Assembly: GCF_019649055.1 (NCBI RefSeq)
Contig: NW_026570229.1
Location: 1 to 64,000 of the forward strand
Direction: 5' to 3'
Source: Paramacrobiotus metropolitanus
Lineage: Eukaryota > Tardigrada > Eutardigrada > Parachela > Macrobiotidae
DNA length: 64,000 bases
The first letter of the stretch is position 1; the number at the start of each line of letters is the position of its first letter. The notes under the pieces were generated by a model. The model had not been told where the DNA came from. It was given only the letters and a program-made list of their open reading frames with translations, and searched no databases. Of this stretch, positions 22,421-34,345 are shown piece by piece. The translations under genes and the position numbers were made by a program.

Positions 22421-22984
22421 CTAAATTCACGACGTTTTTGTGACGCTGAGATCGAACCGCGGCTAAACGGAATAAATGTTATTCATTTCATTATGGTTAC
22501 AAGCGCCAGGACCATACCTAAAGTGGCCCAGATGCTTGCAAATATGGACAGATGCTAAGTGAAACGTACTCCATGCGCATCCATATAACAATTATTATCA
22601 TAACAGAATTTTAATAGGTATTACATGCATTACGCATACCGCACGTGCAGTATTAGCAGTCTTCCGCGTTAGAATCCCGATAGCTGACAGAAATCGCAAA
22701 TTATTCAGTAGTTCATTATATTACTTTCCTCCCGAACGTCTTCACAAACCCTCAAAAATTCGTAATGAGGCTTGCTATATAATATTTCTGAGATGGCGTA
22801 TATATCGCTTACTATATATCGCTCCTCTTCCGAAAATGTTTTCACGTGATGATACGATGACAATTATACCAGAAATTTTGCGCTGTAATATGGATCTCTG
22901 TTTTCAGGATTCAGGGAAACAGATAGTGTTGCTGTTTTTCTAGACTCTTCAGAACTCGAGCGGGCCATTTACCTTACCATACGC

Positions 22985-23655
22985 AAGTTGTCTGATTTCA
23001 GCATTCACAGATTTTTGCATCGCAACGAGTTATTTAATTCACGGAAAAAATTAGTCGTGGATGAATTATTTAGCATTCGCGTTTCCCGAACACCGATGCC
23101 AAAAGGTGGGAAACGGAAGCGCAAGCATCAACACGGTGCCCGTGTTAATAAGCGGTTTTCGAAATCATTAGTTAAAGCACATGTAGATCATGAGCTTTGG
23201 TCAGCTGCTGCCCTTTACTTTGGTAAGTTCAGGTTGACGCATGACACATCAGGCGTTCATATTATTCAGTAGAAGAACTGTACTGGGCTAGACTGTAAAC
23301 AAACACTGGAGCAAATAGCCTGCGAAATACTACTAGAGTTTGATCTGCCCTTTGACCATTCGTGCGATCTAGACGATCTTGTAATTTTGCAGGGGTATGC
23401 TTTTCCAGAATTTCAGATAAAAGTCATCTCAGCAGACTACGGGAATATGGTTAGCGGAGGTGTACCCGAACGTAAAACGCCTGGTATGAACTGCACTTAC
23501 TTATTGTTAAGAAACACTATGATTTATTTACAGCTCCTAGTGGTTCTCGCTGCTCGAGTTACTTCGGTGAAGACTGTGATTGCCCGCTTGCATTGAGGGA
23601 GCGGCATACATTTAGTGGTAAATGTCGACTAGTGAATGTATGTCGAAGTGAATGT
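22985..23655 (+). pseudogene. N-terminal zinc module resembling Maverick/Polinton-type DNA polymerase B
   Basis: One frame runs 22988-23596 with a single TAG near 23270, then shifts at about 23505. The order matches the N-terminal part of viral/Maverick-type polymerase B proteins: a basic stretch (PMPKGGKRKRKHQHGARVNK), a segment with KAHVDHELWSAA, a QIACEILLEFDLPFDHSCDL block, the FPEFQIKVISADYG strand, then KKHYDLFTAPSGSRCSSYF and a Cys/His cluster (CDCP...RERH...KC). In that family the module precedes the exonuclease and polymerase domains, neither of which is visible downstream. A MITE lies 40 bp beyond. The match is by motif order only; a cellular or other mobile-element origin is possible. 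Confidence 0.4.
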
Positions 23656-23695
23656 ATGTCAATGTCTGAGATATGGTGCGGCGACTGGTCACGTA

Positions 23696-23827
23696 TGTAA
23701 CCGACCAAAACGTCCGGACGACTAAGACGTCCGGCGGACGTTTTGGCCGTTAAACCGACCAAACCGTCCGGGGGCCAAAAAAAGTCCGCCGGACGTCTTG
23801 GTCGTCCGGACGTTTTGGTCGGTTACA
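23696..23827. mobile_element. 132-bp MITE, almost entirely inverted repeat
   Basis: Left arm 23696-23739 and right arm 23784-23827 (each 44 bp, starting tgtaaccgaccaaaacgtcc) are inverted copies with one mismatch. The 44-bp centre is itself partly inverted (ttttggcc...ggccaaaa), so the whole unit can fold into one hairpin. No transposase and no clear target duplication. It interrupts plus-strand coding-like sequence of the polymerase-type remnant. Confidence 0.85.
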
Positions 23828-23829
23828 CA

Positions 23830-25560
23830 GGTCAAACATCTCCTGATTGACCAAACTGCCACTGGAGCGTCGCATGAAGATTGGTCGCTATATCGCCACC
23901 TCCTCTACACAAGACACAATTTTCAATGACGTATGCATAGTCTGTCACGAAGATCTGAATATGTTTAAAATGCGATACATAAACGCTGTCGCAATTTTTC
24001 GACCAGTTTCCTAGTTGTTTTGAAGAGCAACTTGCCGGTATATTACGGGACAGATTGCATACTACTCAGGCAAAGCAACACAGGAAATTATCTTAATTTT
24101 TCGTAGAACCCAGGTGCAGCCACACCTCCACAGTAAGCAAGCCGATAATAAGTCAGCATTTTGCTATCAAGATAATGCGGAGAAGAAAAAAATACGTACG
24201 TCTAGTTATTTCAATACGATCATCTCCGCAGCCGACCATCGCTCTGACACTTGCAAATTATTCGTGGCAATCGGAATCCCTCCCTCCTATTCGGGTGTTA
24301 CTTCAGCGGTTGGCAAAATGTCCTTCTCTCGTTTTTCCGTACCGATGTTCGTGGCAATATGCACGGACTCCTATTGATTTATCACTTCCATAGGCGTCCG
24401 TGGCACCGTAACAATCACGTATTCTTGTCCTTGGAAAACTTAGGTTGCAGACCCACCGATTTTTCTCCACAGCAGCAGCATGCAGGAACTGCTCTTTGTC
24501 ACGCGCGTTTATAAACTCCTTAAGCGTCGCCTTACTCTAGGGATTTCGCTTCAGATATTCCTCCAGACCAACTTGGCGTAGAAGCGGAACAGTGTGCGAC
24601 GGCCAGTCAAACCAAAGCTTCAGGCAGTCACCATCGACACGAGAAATACATTAGTTGATGGACACCATGTCTGCATTTTCGATATGAAGGGGCGACTCTG
24701 ATACCATGCTGAAATGTAAGAACAATACGTAATGATCCCACCCGTTGGTCCAGTGAGCATATCCTCTGAATACTTCCAAAGAAGGCACGAAAATTTAGCC
24801 ATATTGTAAAGAAAAATGTCGCAAAAAATTAGTTTAGTCTTCATATTTCGCGATTCGCAACATGATGCAAAATAAAAACGAAACCCGTGGCGGAGGAATG
24901 CTTTTTTGTATTGGTCCACGATATTCTTCGTGCTGATACAGTAGAAGGCGCGTCAATGCGAGTCACCTGAATCTGCTAAATCGAAATGCTGCGCAAAAAA
25001 TTTCCGTGCTGTGACTCTTAGTGGGAAGAGCATTTGTCCTTCTTAGAGGATAAACGGCCGATCACCCTGATGAGTGAAATCCACCACCGCAGAAGCCCTC
25101 ACATACCACATGTGGCAGACAACTTTGGTTTTACGATCGATCGTCGCCTGGTGTGCTATCAGGCACCACTCTACCAAGGTCTGACATTTGGAAAAGGCTG
25201 GTAGGTGTCGTATGCGCTATCCTGCTTCACATTTCGCGACTCCGTTACCTCGATACACCTATTTGATGTGACGACCTGTTGCCAGGCAATGATTCTATCC
25301 TTCTCTCGGAACATGACTCAGCAGTGAACGAAATCACGACAGTGGAAAGAGACAAGCTGGGAAATCGTCTCCACAGCCTCGCAAAATAATCGTCTCCATA
25401 GCCTCGCGAAATACCTGGTCCAGTCTGTACAGCTCTTGTGGTTTGTTTTTACGCTGTTTTCCTGGCCTGCTCGGGGCGTGTGTTTGTTGCGGCATGTGCA
25501 GCTTAGTAAAACAACTAAACAGCACTTTTCACTAATCCTGTTCTCGTTATCGTTTTCGGG
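23830..25560 (+). other. coding-like scraps, no gene I can define
   Basis: Short plus-strand stretches look protein-like (FDQFPSCFEEQLAGILRDRL at about 23998; EDKRPITLMSEIHHRRSPHI at about 25046) but change frame quickly and match nothing I know. They could be the downstream remains of the polymerase-type gene at 22985. Confidence 0.25.
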
Positions 25561-25689
25561 TTACCCCAACAAAATGAGCAAATAAATTATCGCAAATTGT
25601 ACGTGAAATCATTACAGTTAGCAGGAAGGAAAAGGTATATAATCGCCTGGTGTAACGGAACAAAGAGCCCGTGTTCGTTTCTCGACATC

Positions 25690-26340
25690 ATCGAAAGCTC
25701 CGCACCCGGACATTTGGGAGCGGGGCATTTCGACTCGCAAAAAAATTCGACGCACAACCTTTTGTCGCAAAGATATTTTGCCGCGAGACATTTTCTCGCT
25801 TGAAAAATTCGGTTTGGGACAATTTGCATTGACATTTTAACTTTGCGATGTTGTGCCTTAAGACGTCTGGTCGCAGACACCTCGCCGCGAAAGAAATCGA
25901 CACGCTTAATTTACGCGGGTTTGCCGAGTTTCTTGGAAGGTTTTTTCAGATTTTTCAAGCTTCTTAGATTTTGTTGAGGTAATTTTCGGGTTGTTTATAG
26001 GCTGTTCTTAGGTTTCTTAGAATTTATTTAGGGTATTCTTAGGTTTTTCTTATATGTAGTTCTTAGCTTTTGTACTTTCTTCGTTTCCTCTATCATTTTC
26101 CAGTTAGTTATTTTTGGGTTCCTGTTTTTACCATTTTTTCCTCAGGTGTTGCTGACAGTTTCAGTAAGTCTGTTAAAGACTTCGTATTCTAGAAAGGATT
26201 TTTCGTTAAAAAAGCCTCGCGGCCGAATGTCTCCGCGTCGAACCGGCCTGACGACGAAATGTCTCGCGGCGTGATGCCGTGTTGACTAGAAGTCCAGTGG
26301 CGAAACGTCGCGCGGCGAGATAACCTCTCGGCGAGATGAT
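25690..26340. repeat. degenerate repeats based on GCGAGACATTTTC/GCGGCGAGATG
   Basis: At 25700-25910 and again at 26215-26340 the same words recur: gacatttt or gacattt next to gcgaa, cgcgg or ctcgc. The two blocks are separated by T-rich sequence. I see no unit length that holds for long. A 99-codon plus frame starts at 26336 and ends at 26635 just before an AATAAA (26644-26649); whether it is coding is uncertain. Confidence 0.4.
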
Positions 26341-26637
26341 TTTAAGAACGTACTTGACCCCTGTAGCGGTTATTGTAACGGTTATTGAGTTTTCGCTTTA
26401 CTGCGCTCAATACGCTGCAAAGCGTCTTCACGAGCTGGCGCGATTGCATTTCTTGCAGAACTGCCTGCGATTTAAGGCAAATTTGCTACTTATTCCTTTT
26501 CAAAATGCAAGGCAAGGTGGTGTTCGAGAAAGGCAAACGGGCAACTTGGGGAACATAAAATATTCAAGATTTGCTTCGAAGAACAGCAAACTTTTTGCTT
26601 CGCAAGTTACGTGGTTGGGATTCCAGAACGTCTGATC

Positions 26638-26730
26638 CTATATAATAAAGCAGAGCCGTTTCCGGAACGCTCCTGCCTCCAAAACGTTCTGATTGGCCAG
26701 AACCAGCCTAACCTTTCTGATTGGCCAGAA
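26638..26730 (-). promoter_or_regulatory. twin CCAAT boxes upstream of a TATA-like box
   Basis: On the minus strand the segment ctggccaatcag occurs twice (CCAAT cores at 26720-26724 and 26692-26696, 28 bp apart), followed about 45 bp later by TTATTATATAGG. This is the usual spacing of NF-Y-type CCAAT boxes and a TATA box. The 28-bp period also makes it a short tandem duplication, and on the plus strand the same AT-rich motif reads as AATAAA. Confidence 0.35.
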
Positions 26731-27126
26731 CCCGCCTAGCAGGTTTTAAGCTTTTGCAGCCCCTTAAACCTGTGCTGTTGCGCGTTTGTCCTTACCAAGT
26801 TTCCAAAACTTAGTACCTTCACCTGTGAAAACCTTCGCCTGATAAACCGGATCCCAGCTTCAGCATTGCTCCTTACTAAGCTTCCAAACATTAGTTCTTT
26901 AAGAAACCTGATAACTTTAATTTACTTACGGGTACCTGTTGCGTTATCTGTTGCGGATGATTGTTTCATTGTTTTTATTGTTTGTTCAAAGGAGCTGTCA
27001 GTGTCACAAGTAATAGAAAAGTCAATCGAATCAATATCATCGTGTCATAATCGAATAACATTTTAAAACCGGTACCGTCTTTTAAGTCTTTAATTACCTT
27101 GCGGTACCACCTTTTAAGCCTTTAGT

Positions 27127-27425
27127 AACCAAAGGCGACGCGTGCGGTACCCGCCTTTTTGAGCCTTTGGTCACCGAAGGCCACGCGTGCGGTACCCGCC
27201 TTTTTGAGCCTTTGGTAACCGAGGGCCCCGCGTGCGGTACCCGCCCTTTGAGCCTTTGGTCACCGAAGGCCACGCGTGTGGTACCCGCCTTTATGAGCCT
27301 TTGGTCACCGAAGGCCACTCGCGTGGTACCCGCTTTTTTGAGCCTTTTGGCCACGAAAAGCTACGCGTGTAGTACCCGCCTTTCTGAGCCTTTGGTCACC
27401 GAAGGCCACGCGTGTGGTACGTTGG
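27127..27425. repeat. 45-bp minisatellite, open on both strands
   Basis: About six to seven copies of a 45-bp unit beginning cacgcgtgcggtacccgcct and containing gagcctttggtcaccgaagg. Because 45 is a multiple of three, both strands stay open with 15-residue repeats. Beyond 27425 the units decay to 27540. GC-rich inverted motifs follow (cgcggcgcgtaagcgccgcg, 27561-27580). The stretch 26870-27126 has no supported gene. Confidence 0.85.
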
Positions 27426-27916
27426 CCACCGAAGGCCTTTTAAGCCATAGTTCACCGACGGTTTTCTAAGCCCTTGGTCACTGAAGGCCTTTTAAGCCTT
27501 TGGTCACTGATGGCCTTTAGACCCACTCTTTTAAGCCGTTTGTAACCGTGAGCCGCGTCAGCGCGGCGCGTAAGCGCCGCGCGTCCTGCTTGTATCTATT
27601 ATTGCAAATTCTGCTTTCTGTGGTAAAAGTTAACTAAATTATGTTCGTAAAAACGGGTGGGTGGAATTGGATGTGGCGCGAATTCTACTGTGTCAGGTGG
27701 AATGCTGCATTGTTAAGTAAAAAAGGACAAATGAATTTTTCAATTTGCTACAGTATATAGCGTACCGCAAGGCGGAGCCGCCGGCGACGCCGAGCTGCGG
27801 CGCGAGCGGAACTCGGGGAGCAGCAAACATGCAAGAATTTTGCGCAACAAACCCATAACTTTATTGACAAATTTTACAAGCTAAAAGCCATTTACACTTG
27901 AACTTGGTAAACCAAT

Positions 27917-28123
27917 TTAGAACAAAATGAACAATTCTTCAAGCTGTTTAGAACACCCAACCGTTCCCAGAACAGAAGCAGCGTTCCCGCGCTGAATTTC
28001 CCCACTTACACGTTGCCACAAAAATTCGGTGGCGCGCGCTTCTCCTGTTTGCTCTTTAATGTCTTTTTTTGCGCAACAGTTCGGGCGCTTATAAAAAAAA
28101 GTTAACAGCCAAGCAAAAAACAC
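27917..28123 (-). CDS. short unrecognised frame
   Basis: A 68-codon frame with a hydrophobic N-terminus (FFAWLLTFFYK) followed by polar sequence (KKDIKEQTGEARATEFLWQR). Composition is protein-like and the N-terminus could act as a signal or membrane anchor, but there is no homology I know and no splice or promoter signal close by. Confidence 0.25.
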   Translation of the reverse strand: MFFAWLLTFFYKRPNCCAKKDIKEQTGEARATEFLWQRVSGEIQRGNAASVLGTVGCSKQLEELFILF

Positions 28124-28129
28124 AACGAA

Positions 28130-30205
28130 ATGGTTCTGTTTTTATTTAATTAAAAGTTTTTAGATGTGTTCTGCGGTCGAAGCATTAGTAAAAAAGGAGC
28201 AGCGATAGCAAGTACAGCAGTCGCTCTGTTAGTGCGTGACTTGTTAAACTGGGATATAATTATAGGGCACCAGTGGTGTAAGTATTCAGACTGGTATTTC
28301 AAGTACAAATAATTAAGCCGCCAGTGGAAGCCGGCTGGGTGCTTCGGCCGCGATAAGTTAACCGGCTAACGATTTCAGTCGGCCGTCAGCCGAAAGGCTA
28401 GCCGTTTAGTTTAGCCCGCCGCTGCCATCTTTTAAGAAAATCTGAAAGTTAAGCACTACTAGTATTAAAGTATTTTGATAATTCGGCAGTTATACATTTT
28501 GGGAACGATGGAAACAGCAAGATTGTAAGCAATGCAAGCCGAACAGGTTTATCGGTAAGGCAGTCGCACGTTATTTTATATATATGTAATTCCATTCGCC
28601 GTTGTTTTATTATGTCCACATTTTCGATTGCTTTGTGTCTTGCCTTTTATGTCTTGTCTTTTATGTCTTGTGCGTTTTAGCTCAACTCGTTTGAATACGG
28701 CGTCTAACTGCACAAATTAGGTAACCAGTAGTCCAGTACTAACCCAAATCATGCTGACAGGCTTTCAATGAACGTTAATTGTCTATGAACTACTTTATCG
28801 ACTACTATATGTACACCTTTCGCATCGACTGGCGCAGTAACAAATTACAACACGAGCACTTTTAACAAAAGCTTCGGAAACTATCACTCACTAACTAAAC
28901 TATCACTGTGGAAGCATGGCCGGCACCCTACACAATTTCTATTATGGTAGCGGTATTTAAACGGTAGCTTGTTCGTTAGCTAAACGGTTGTCAAAAATAT
29001 GTTCATAACGATCCAGTTAAAGACAATTTTTGTGTTAACGTACACGGGCAGAGAAAAGTGGGAGTAGTATTTCCAAACAATAAAATGATTATAAAGCACA
29101 TTGTTGTGGTTCGAACACAAAATCTTTTGGGTCAAATTCATCTCGCACTGCGGAGTATCTGTATAACCTATCGGCATCGTAGCACACAAGAGGACTGCTG
29201 CTGCTCTCGTTGACTGGACCCTCAGTTAATCCCCAACACTACAAAATCGGTGGAACGGTTCTGCAAGATTGATTAATCGCTAATTTATGGTGCACATCAG
29301 CAGCCCGGTATTCTTGGGTTGCACAAGCCATGAATATGTTCAAAAACATGCCATGGTTCGCTTCATCATCGAAAGGGTTTGGCCGATGACGACTTCCAAC
29401 GGATAAAAATATATGCCATTTGTTCGCTTATCCTTATTTTTGTTGGAAACCATCGACAAAAGGTTTGCGCGGTACGCACTTTGCGGGATGGGCTCATAAT
29501 AAACAGATTTCACCGCTGAGTACGCGTATAAGAAACGACGCTTACGTTACAACCGATTAGGAACTCGTTACATATCCGCGGCTTCTTAAGAAATGCACAG
29601 AATTATGTGCTTAAGAAATGCACAGTGAGGAGAATACACGGCATGAAAAACGGTAGTATCTTAAAAGGGCAGTAAATCTTCGATTCCGACTCCATTGCAA
29701 AAACACGGGAAACGAAATCCCCAAACGTGAGAAAAACCGGCTCTCGCAATATCTTCCGATTTCGGACCTACTAAACGGATGCTGGTAAATGTTTGCATTC
29801 TCTGAGCATATTTAATCAGGGAATCTTCTTCAGTCAGGGAAGATTCCCCCGAACAACATTTCTTCTAATGAAGACATCCAGTCGTAGAGGCCAGACGTGA
29901 AAGGGTCATTCAATCGTAGATAAAGGTCGTCCCGGGCCAACTCTCAGAAGGGACCAGGTGAAGAAAGGTCGCACATCTGTAGTTTGTTACCCACAGAGGA
30001 AGATGTAGCGAAAAGTCGTCCAAGCATATTGGAACTTAATCATATTAAACAGGTAAGTTCATCATTCTAAAGGTCAACAATAAAAAATGTTTCAGTATCA
30101 GATTGTATAGAGTGAGCGGATAGGTACTGTTGCCAACGAAAGGTCACGGGACCTTTTACAAAAAAGAAATACCAGTATAGGGGCAGCACCCACCGCCCTT
30201 ATATT
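28130..30205. other. no recognisable gene
   Basis: Only short frames. A 10-bp inverted pair gggaatcttc/gaagattccc lies at about 29819-29848, and GC-rich cggctaacg-type motifs at 28330-28430. Nothing else stands out. Confidence 0.45.
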
Positions 30206-30208
30206 ACG

Positions 30209-30219
30209 GGTATATAAGG
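30209..30219 (+). promoter_or_regulatory. TATA box
   Basis: ggtatataagg is a near-consensus TATA box in a GC-rich surround. Coding-like sequence begins about 30-60 bp downstream on the same strand. Short gggacc/ggtccc-type motifs lie upstream (about 30150). It could be a gene promoter or the U3 of a degraded LTR. Confidence 0.45.
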
Positions 30220-30239
30220 AACCAGGAAAAAGAAGAACT

Positions 30240-31610
30240 TTATCGCGACACTGACACTCCGAACCGGAAGGTGGAAGTCCTTACAGCTTCCCGGCAGACG
30301 GTGGAAAATCGTCCATATCCATGCAAGATGTGCAAGACGACAACGAAAATTATTGTTTTGGTCCGGATTTGCATTTTAAGCGGACGGGTGGTACAGTGGT
30401 GCGAAAAGGATCCCGATCAATCCAAATATGTTTGGGTTTCCCATTATTCCAAGCTTAAGAATGTAATTCCATTGACAGCGTATATCGGAAAAGATTCCTG
30501 TGATCGACTGGACGTTATTCGAGAAAATTTGGATAGTACGACGGAAACGTTTTTGAACTTTTTGCTGACTTCCGGTATGAACTCGTTAATTACTTATTTT
30601 ATCATAATTATTTACTTGTGAGTTTTCAGATCGCACTACTAAAATAAGTTTGCATTACCGCTTTTTTGTAAACACATTTGGTCACGTTCCGGCAGTTGTC
30701 TTAACCGGACCAAAAACACTGGAAAAAGATTAGCTGCAGATATCTCAAAATCATTTTGTGGTCTCAGTGCGTAGCAAATCTGTATCAACTAAGATATTTC
30801 TCTGCCGAGACTGCGCGAGCGTTACGTTGAAGATAATTTTCCGATAATTGTACATGACTGCGAGGACGAAAACCCTGTAGCCACTGCACTGATGGAATGT
30901 TATGAAGCTCGTTTGGTGCTCAAACACAACTGCTGCCAGAATCCTTACAATATTTCCTTAACTTGCAACGAAAAAACAATATCTATGCTCCGAAAAAAGT
31001 GAGCTTTACTGTTTACAACTTCTTCCGCTAACTAAGCATTAGAAAGCTACCTAATAGCTTTTGCATCGCTAAGCCGAGCAGTGGTGATTCCTATGGTTGT
31101 GCATCTGAAAAGCTTTACGCGGGAAGATTTTCGACAAATCGCTCGAGGCAGGGAAACGGCGTCGGAGTTTTTTGAGACAGTGTTAAATTTGACCAGCGCT
31201 GAAATTGAAGAATTCATGCAACACATGCCTGAACTTCGATATCCAATAAACGAAGCGATGCCAGTTTTAACGGATAGCCGTAATCGAGTTGTGGACTGAT
31301 GCGCCATGCTTGTAGCTGCAACAGCAATGGTGTGTTGAAAAACATCAAAAGTGAACAGTTAAACTGACCTGTTTTGCTTGTTCCTTTCAGTTTCTAAAGA
31401 AATGGGGATGGAATGTTTGGGCGGCTAAAATCGAGGGATTTGTTATGACAAAAATGCTACCATTCAGAAAATATTCATGGCTTGTGTAACCCATCGTGAA
31501 CGCATTCAGGCTGTACAGCGAAACCGTCGCCGTACCAGGAGATTATACGAGTATTTGTTATATTCTTGATCTTTACAACTTACTGGAAGATCTGACACCA
31601 ATTTAAACGT
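30240..31610 (+). pseudogene. decayed unrecognised gene downstream of a TATA box
   Basis: Plus-strand coding-like blocks in changing frames: LTASRQTVENRPYPCKM (about 30281), SKLKNVIPLTAYIGKDSCDR (about 30449), HDCEDENPVATALMECYEAR (about 30854), SFTREDFRQIARGRETASEF (about 31111, inside a 72-codon frame 31081-31299) and KKWGWNVWAAKIEGFVMTKM (about 31397). They probably derive from one protein of 350 or more residues. Cys residues are frequent but form no pattern I can name. Indels occur about every 150-250 bp. Confidence 0.35.
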
Positions 31611-31614
31611 TGTA

Positions 31615-32900
31615 AAATGGCAGGCCTTAAAATTTGCAGGTACAATCAAAGGTCGGCACCTCCACGGGCTCTAGTTCGAGCTCAACATTTATGCTGGTCC
31701 GTCGGACTTTGTTTTAGCCGTGTCCGTGTAACTCTTTTTCAGCGGTAGCTGCCAGCTCCACCTCCGACTGGCAAACTTCCACCTTGCGCACTCCCTGCAT
31801 TACCTTGCGCAACTTCGGTGAGCAAAGGATTTGGGTTTCTGGGCATGATTTACCGAAATGCGCTTATCGCACCGGGATTTGCCAGCGAATACTGCGTTAC
31901 CACTATCCGCTTTCCGGCATTTTCCTTGAAGGTGTGTTCGCATCACGGGTTCTGTGATTCCGAGCAGTGAGCGCAGTCGCGTGGACTTGGTTTTCTCTTG
32001 GGGTGTGTTTGCACTGAATGCAAGATATTAAAAAATTAGTATAGGAAGGAGGCTTTAAAAAGCTGTATTTGGTCTTGCACGTCTACTTTGTTTCGATAAG
32101 TATCATTTTTACTCCAAGGCACTAAACCTTATGTTGGAAAAATTTTGGAAGTTGTTGAAGGCATACAAAGCTTCGATTCGTTCCCATATAGGGGATCAGC
32201 ACGCGAGCTCGAGCGACTAAGACTAACGGAAATTACATCCCGTCACAATTATAGTAAAAATCGATGCATTATTACTTTTTCCCATAAAGGTTGTCGAAAT
32301 TAAGAAGTTTTAATTTCCCAGTTATATTCGTACATGTTATTAAAAAATTTACAAAAAAAGAGAGCTACATTTTATACTTCCTTTCTAACAGTCCACTTCG
32401 ACCATGATTAGGTGAGCCAACATTTGTTAAATGAGCAAACAGCAACAGAAGTAGAAACAGTACCCTATCTGTACATCTCCTTTAGGGCAATTTGCCATTC
32501 ATATGACCATATCGTAACATGCTTAATTACCTATCGCAACGGCGGATGCAACAAAGAGTGTAATTCACTTATTGCCTTCAAGGTGATACGCAAAAATTAT
32601 GTTCCCAGAATTTAACACTGACTTCGGCAGTGACCGGAGCAAGTTGTCCATCTATGGCCTGCATAAAACGGCGATTTTCTTCCTTTCCAGCCGTACTCTT
32701 GGTTACATGTCAATCGGGATATCCATACAGCGTTCCGTCAAACACGGATTCGGTTTCGGACTTCTGAACGCGTTTACGCTTAATTTTACGGACGAATAGC
32801 ACTTCAAAGTTAGAAATGGAAATCCCGCCTTCTAATATTTAGTTTGCAGGATACGGAGACGCGCTCCGCGCATTTCTAGGATGCAATATTCTGGCCATTA
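31615..32900. other. no gene I can define
   Basis: Short frames only, AT-rich in places. The plus-strand frame 32599-32799 has ordinary composition but no known match. The Gypsy integrase remnant begins after this stretch. Confidence 0.35.
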
Positions 32901-32929
32901 CGGACAACAACTACCGCTATGCATACTGT

Positions 32930-33409
32930 ATATTATAGTTGTAAGTGGATCATTTTTCTTAATTTTGCATCGCTGGACCGCTAAAAACCACAGAAGCTAC
33001 CGCATTTGCCGAATTTTAGGTTTAAAAAGTTTTCCTGATATGTCTATTACCGCGCAAATTTACCTCAGACAATGGACTGGAATTTTGCAATAAGATAATG
33101 GAACAAGTACTTCTTATGCTAAATATCAGACACTTACATTCCTCCCCGTACCACTCTCAAGCAAACGCGCCTGTCGAGCGGCTAAACCGCTCCGTCCAAG
33201 AAATCATTTCAAAGTATATTTCGCAAACCTATAGAGACTGCGATTTTATTTTTCCTTTAACCGTTCAGGCATACAAAACGTCTACGCATTTGTTAACCCA
33301 CTACTCTCCTTTTCATGTAATTTTCTGGTCGAGAGATTACCCTAACGGTGGGTCTGGTCTTCCCAACAAAACCTTACCCGTTTGTAACGGCGTTTTCCGG
33401 ACGTTTTGA
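32930..33409 (+). pseudogene. Gypsy-type integrase core, frameshifted
   Basis: The rve-type integrase core is visible: a VDHFS segment where the first catalytic Asp lies, a KTTEATAFAE block, then FTSDNGLEF with the second Asp (about 33056-33085), and PYHSQANAPVERLNRSVQEI (about 33142-33202) with the third catalytic acidic residue in the VER motif. From 33098 it is open to 33409. Upstream frames are broken. No RT, RNase H or LTR is recognisable nearby, so this is an orphan fragment. Confidence 0.8.
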
Positions 33410-34149
33410 AATTTTATCGGTCGATTAGCTGTTTGTATCAAACAGCACCAAGATTTTTCGATTTCATATAATTATACGTCGAAGCATGACATAACTATCA
33501 ACGCGGGGAATTGGTTCGATCACACAAACCATCATTAAAAATTGCCATCTCTTGTTCGCCAGGGTTCCTGTTGAGTGCGATTTCCGTCCTCGGTTGGTTT
33601 ACGTCCAATCGGCAACAACTGGTTCATGCCTAAACAGCAGCTCAGATAATAACCGTTTTTCGTCTTTTCACCAGAATAATCCCGGCATGCCGAATCAAAC
33701 TCGTTTTCTACATTCGTGGTGCAAGGAAAAAGCATTCCAGTTTTACTGTGGCCTTGAAAAGCGATACTGATAAAAGAAAGAATCGGAAAGCGGAGTTGAC
33801 TGGCATCGAATCGCCGCCGTATTTTCAATGTCAATAAAGAAACGCTGTGCGAGGAAGTAAAAGATTGCAGGCAGGATGTTCTACTGCTAGATGGCGTTCA
33901 ACAACTGAAACAACAACTATGCTGCAACAACTGAACCGCCGCCAAATTTCTAGCGTTTCCACGTAATTGTGGTTCTCAATCCCAGCAGCTCCGATCTTAA
34001 GCAGATACTCACCCAGCAAACCCAAAAACATAACAACGTAACCTTAGTGCCTAGTGGATGGCAGTGTTTTACTCTTTCGCAAGCAATTTTTTGTTTCTGC
34101 GTTCAATGAACAGTCATGCCTCCCAGAAAGTCTTTTCTGAACTGCGCCT

Positions 34150-34345
34150 GCAGGAAAACTGGAGACTGAAACCGCGTTCCTGAAAGCCCTCTTAACGGAA
34201 CTTGTAAACAGTGATCCTGAATTTATTATGCTTTTCAACGTCTATGAAAAGGCTGCAAAAAAAGAAGAATATCATCAGAAGAGCGAATGCTTTTGTGCTA
34301 TGCGCAAAGTCGCGCAGCTTCCATAAGAGTGTATGGAGTGGTTTG
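34150..34345 (+). pseudogene. unrecognised coding-like fragment
   Basis: A helical, charged stretch (ETAFLKALLTELVNSDPEFI then YEKAAKKEEYHQKSECFCAM) is open from about 34155 to a TAA at about 34324, after which coding-like sequence continues (ECMEWFEKL). Downstream at 34433-34620 another protein-like block (PKPDVRSEFYTLFPTAEDLF) appears in a different frame. No domain recognised. Confidence 0.35.

Noticed and set aside
31047-31307. 86-codon minus-strand frame
   Set aside because: Mirror of the better plus-strand frame at 31081-31299.
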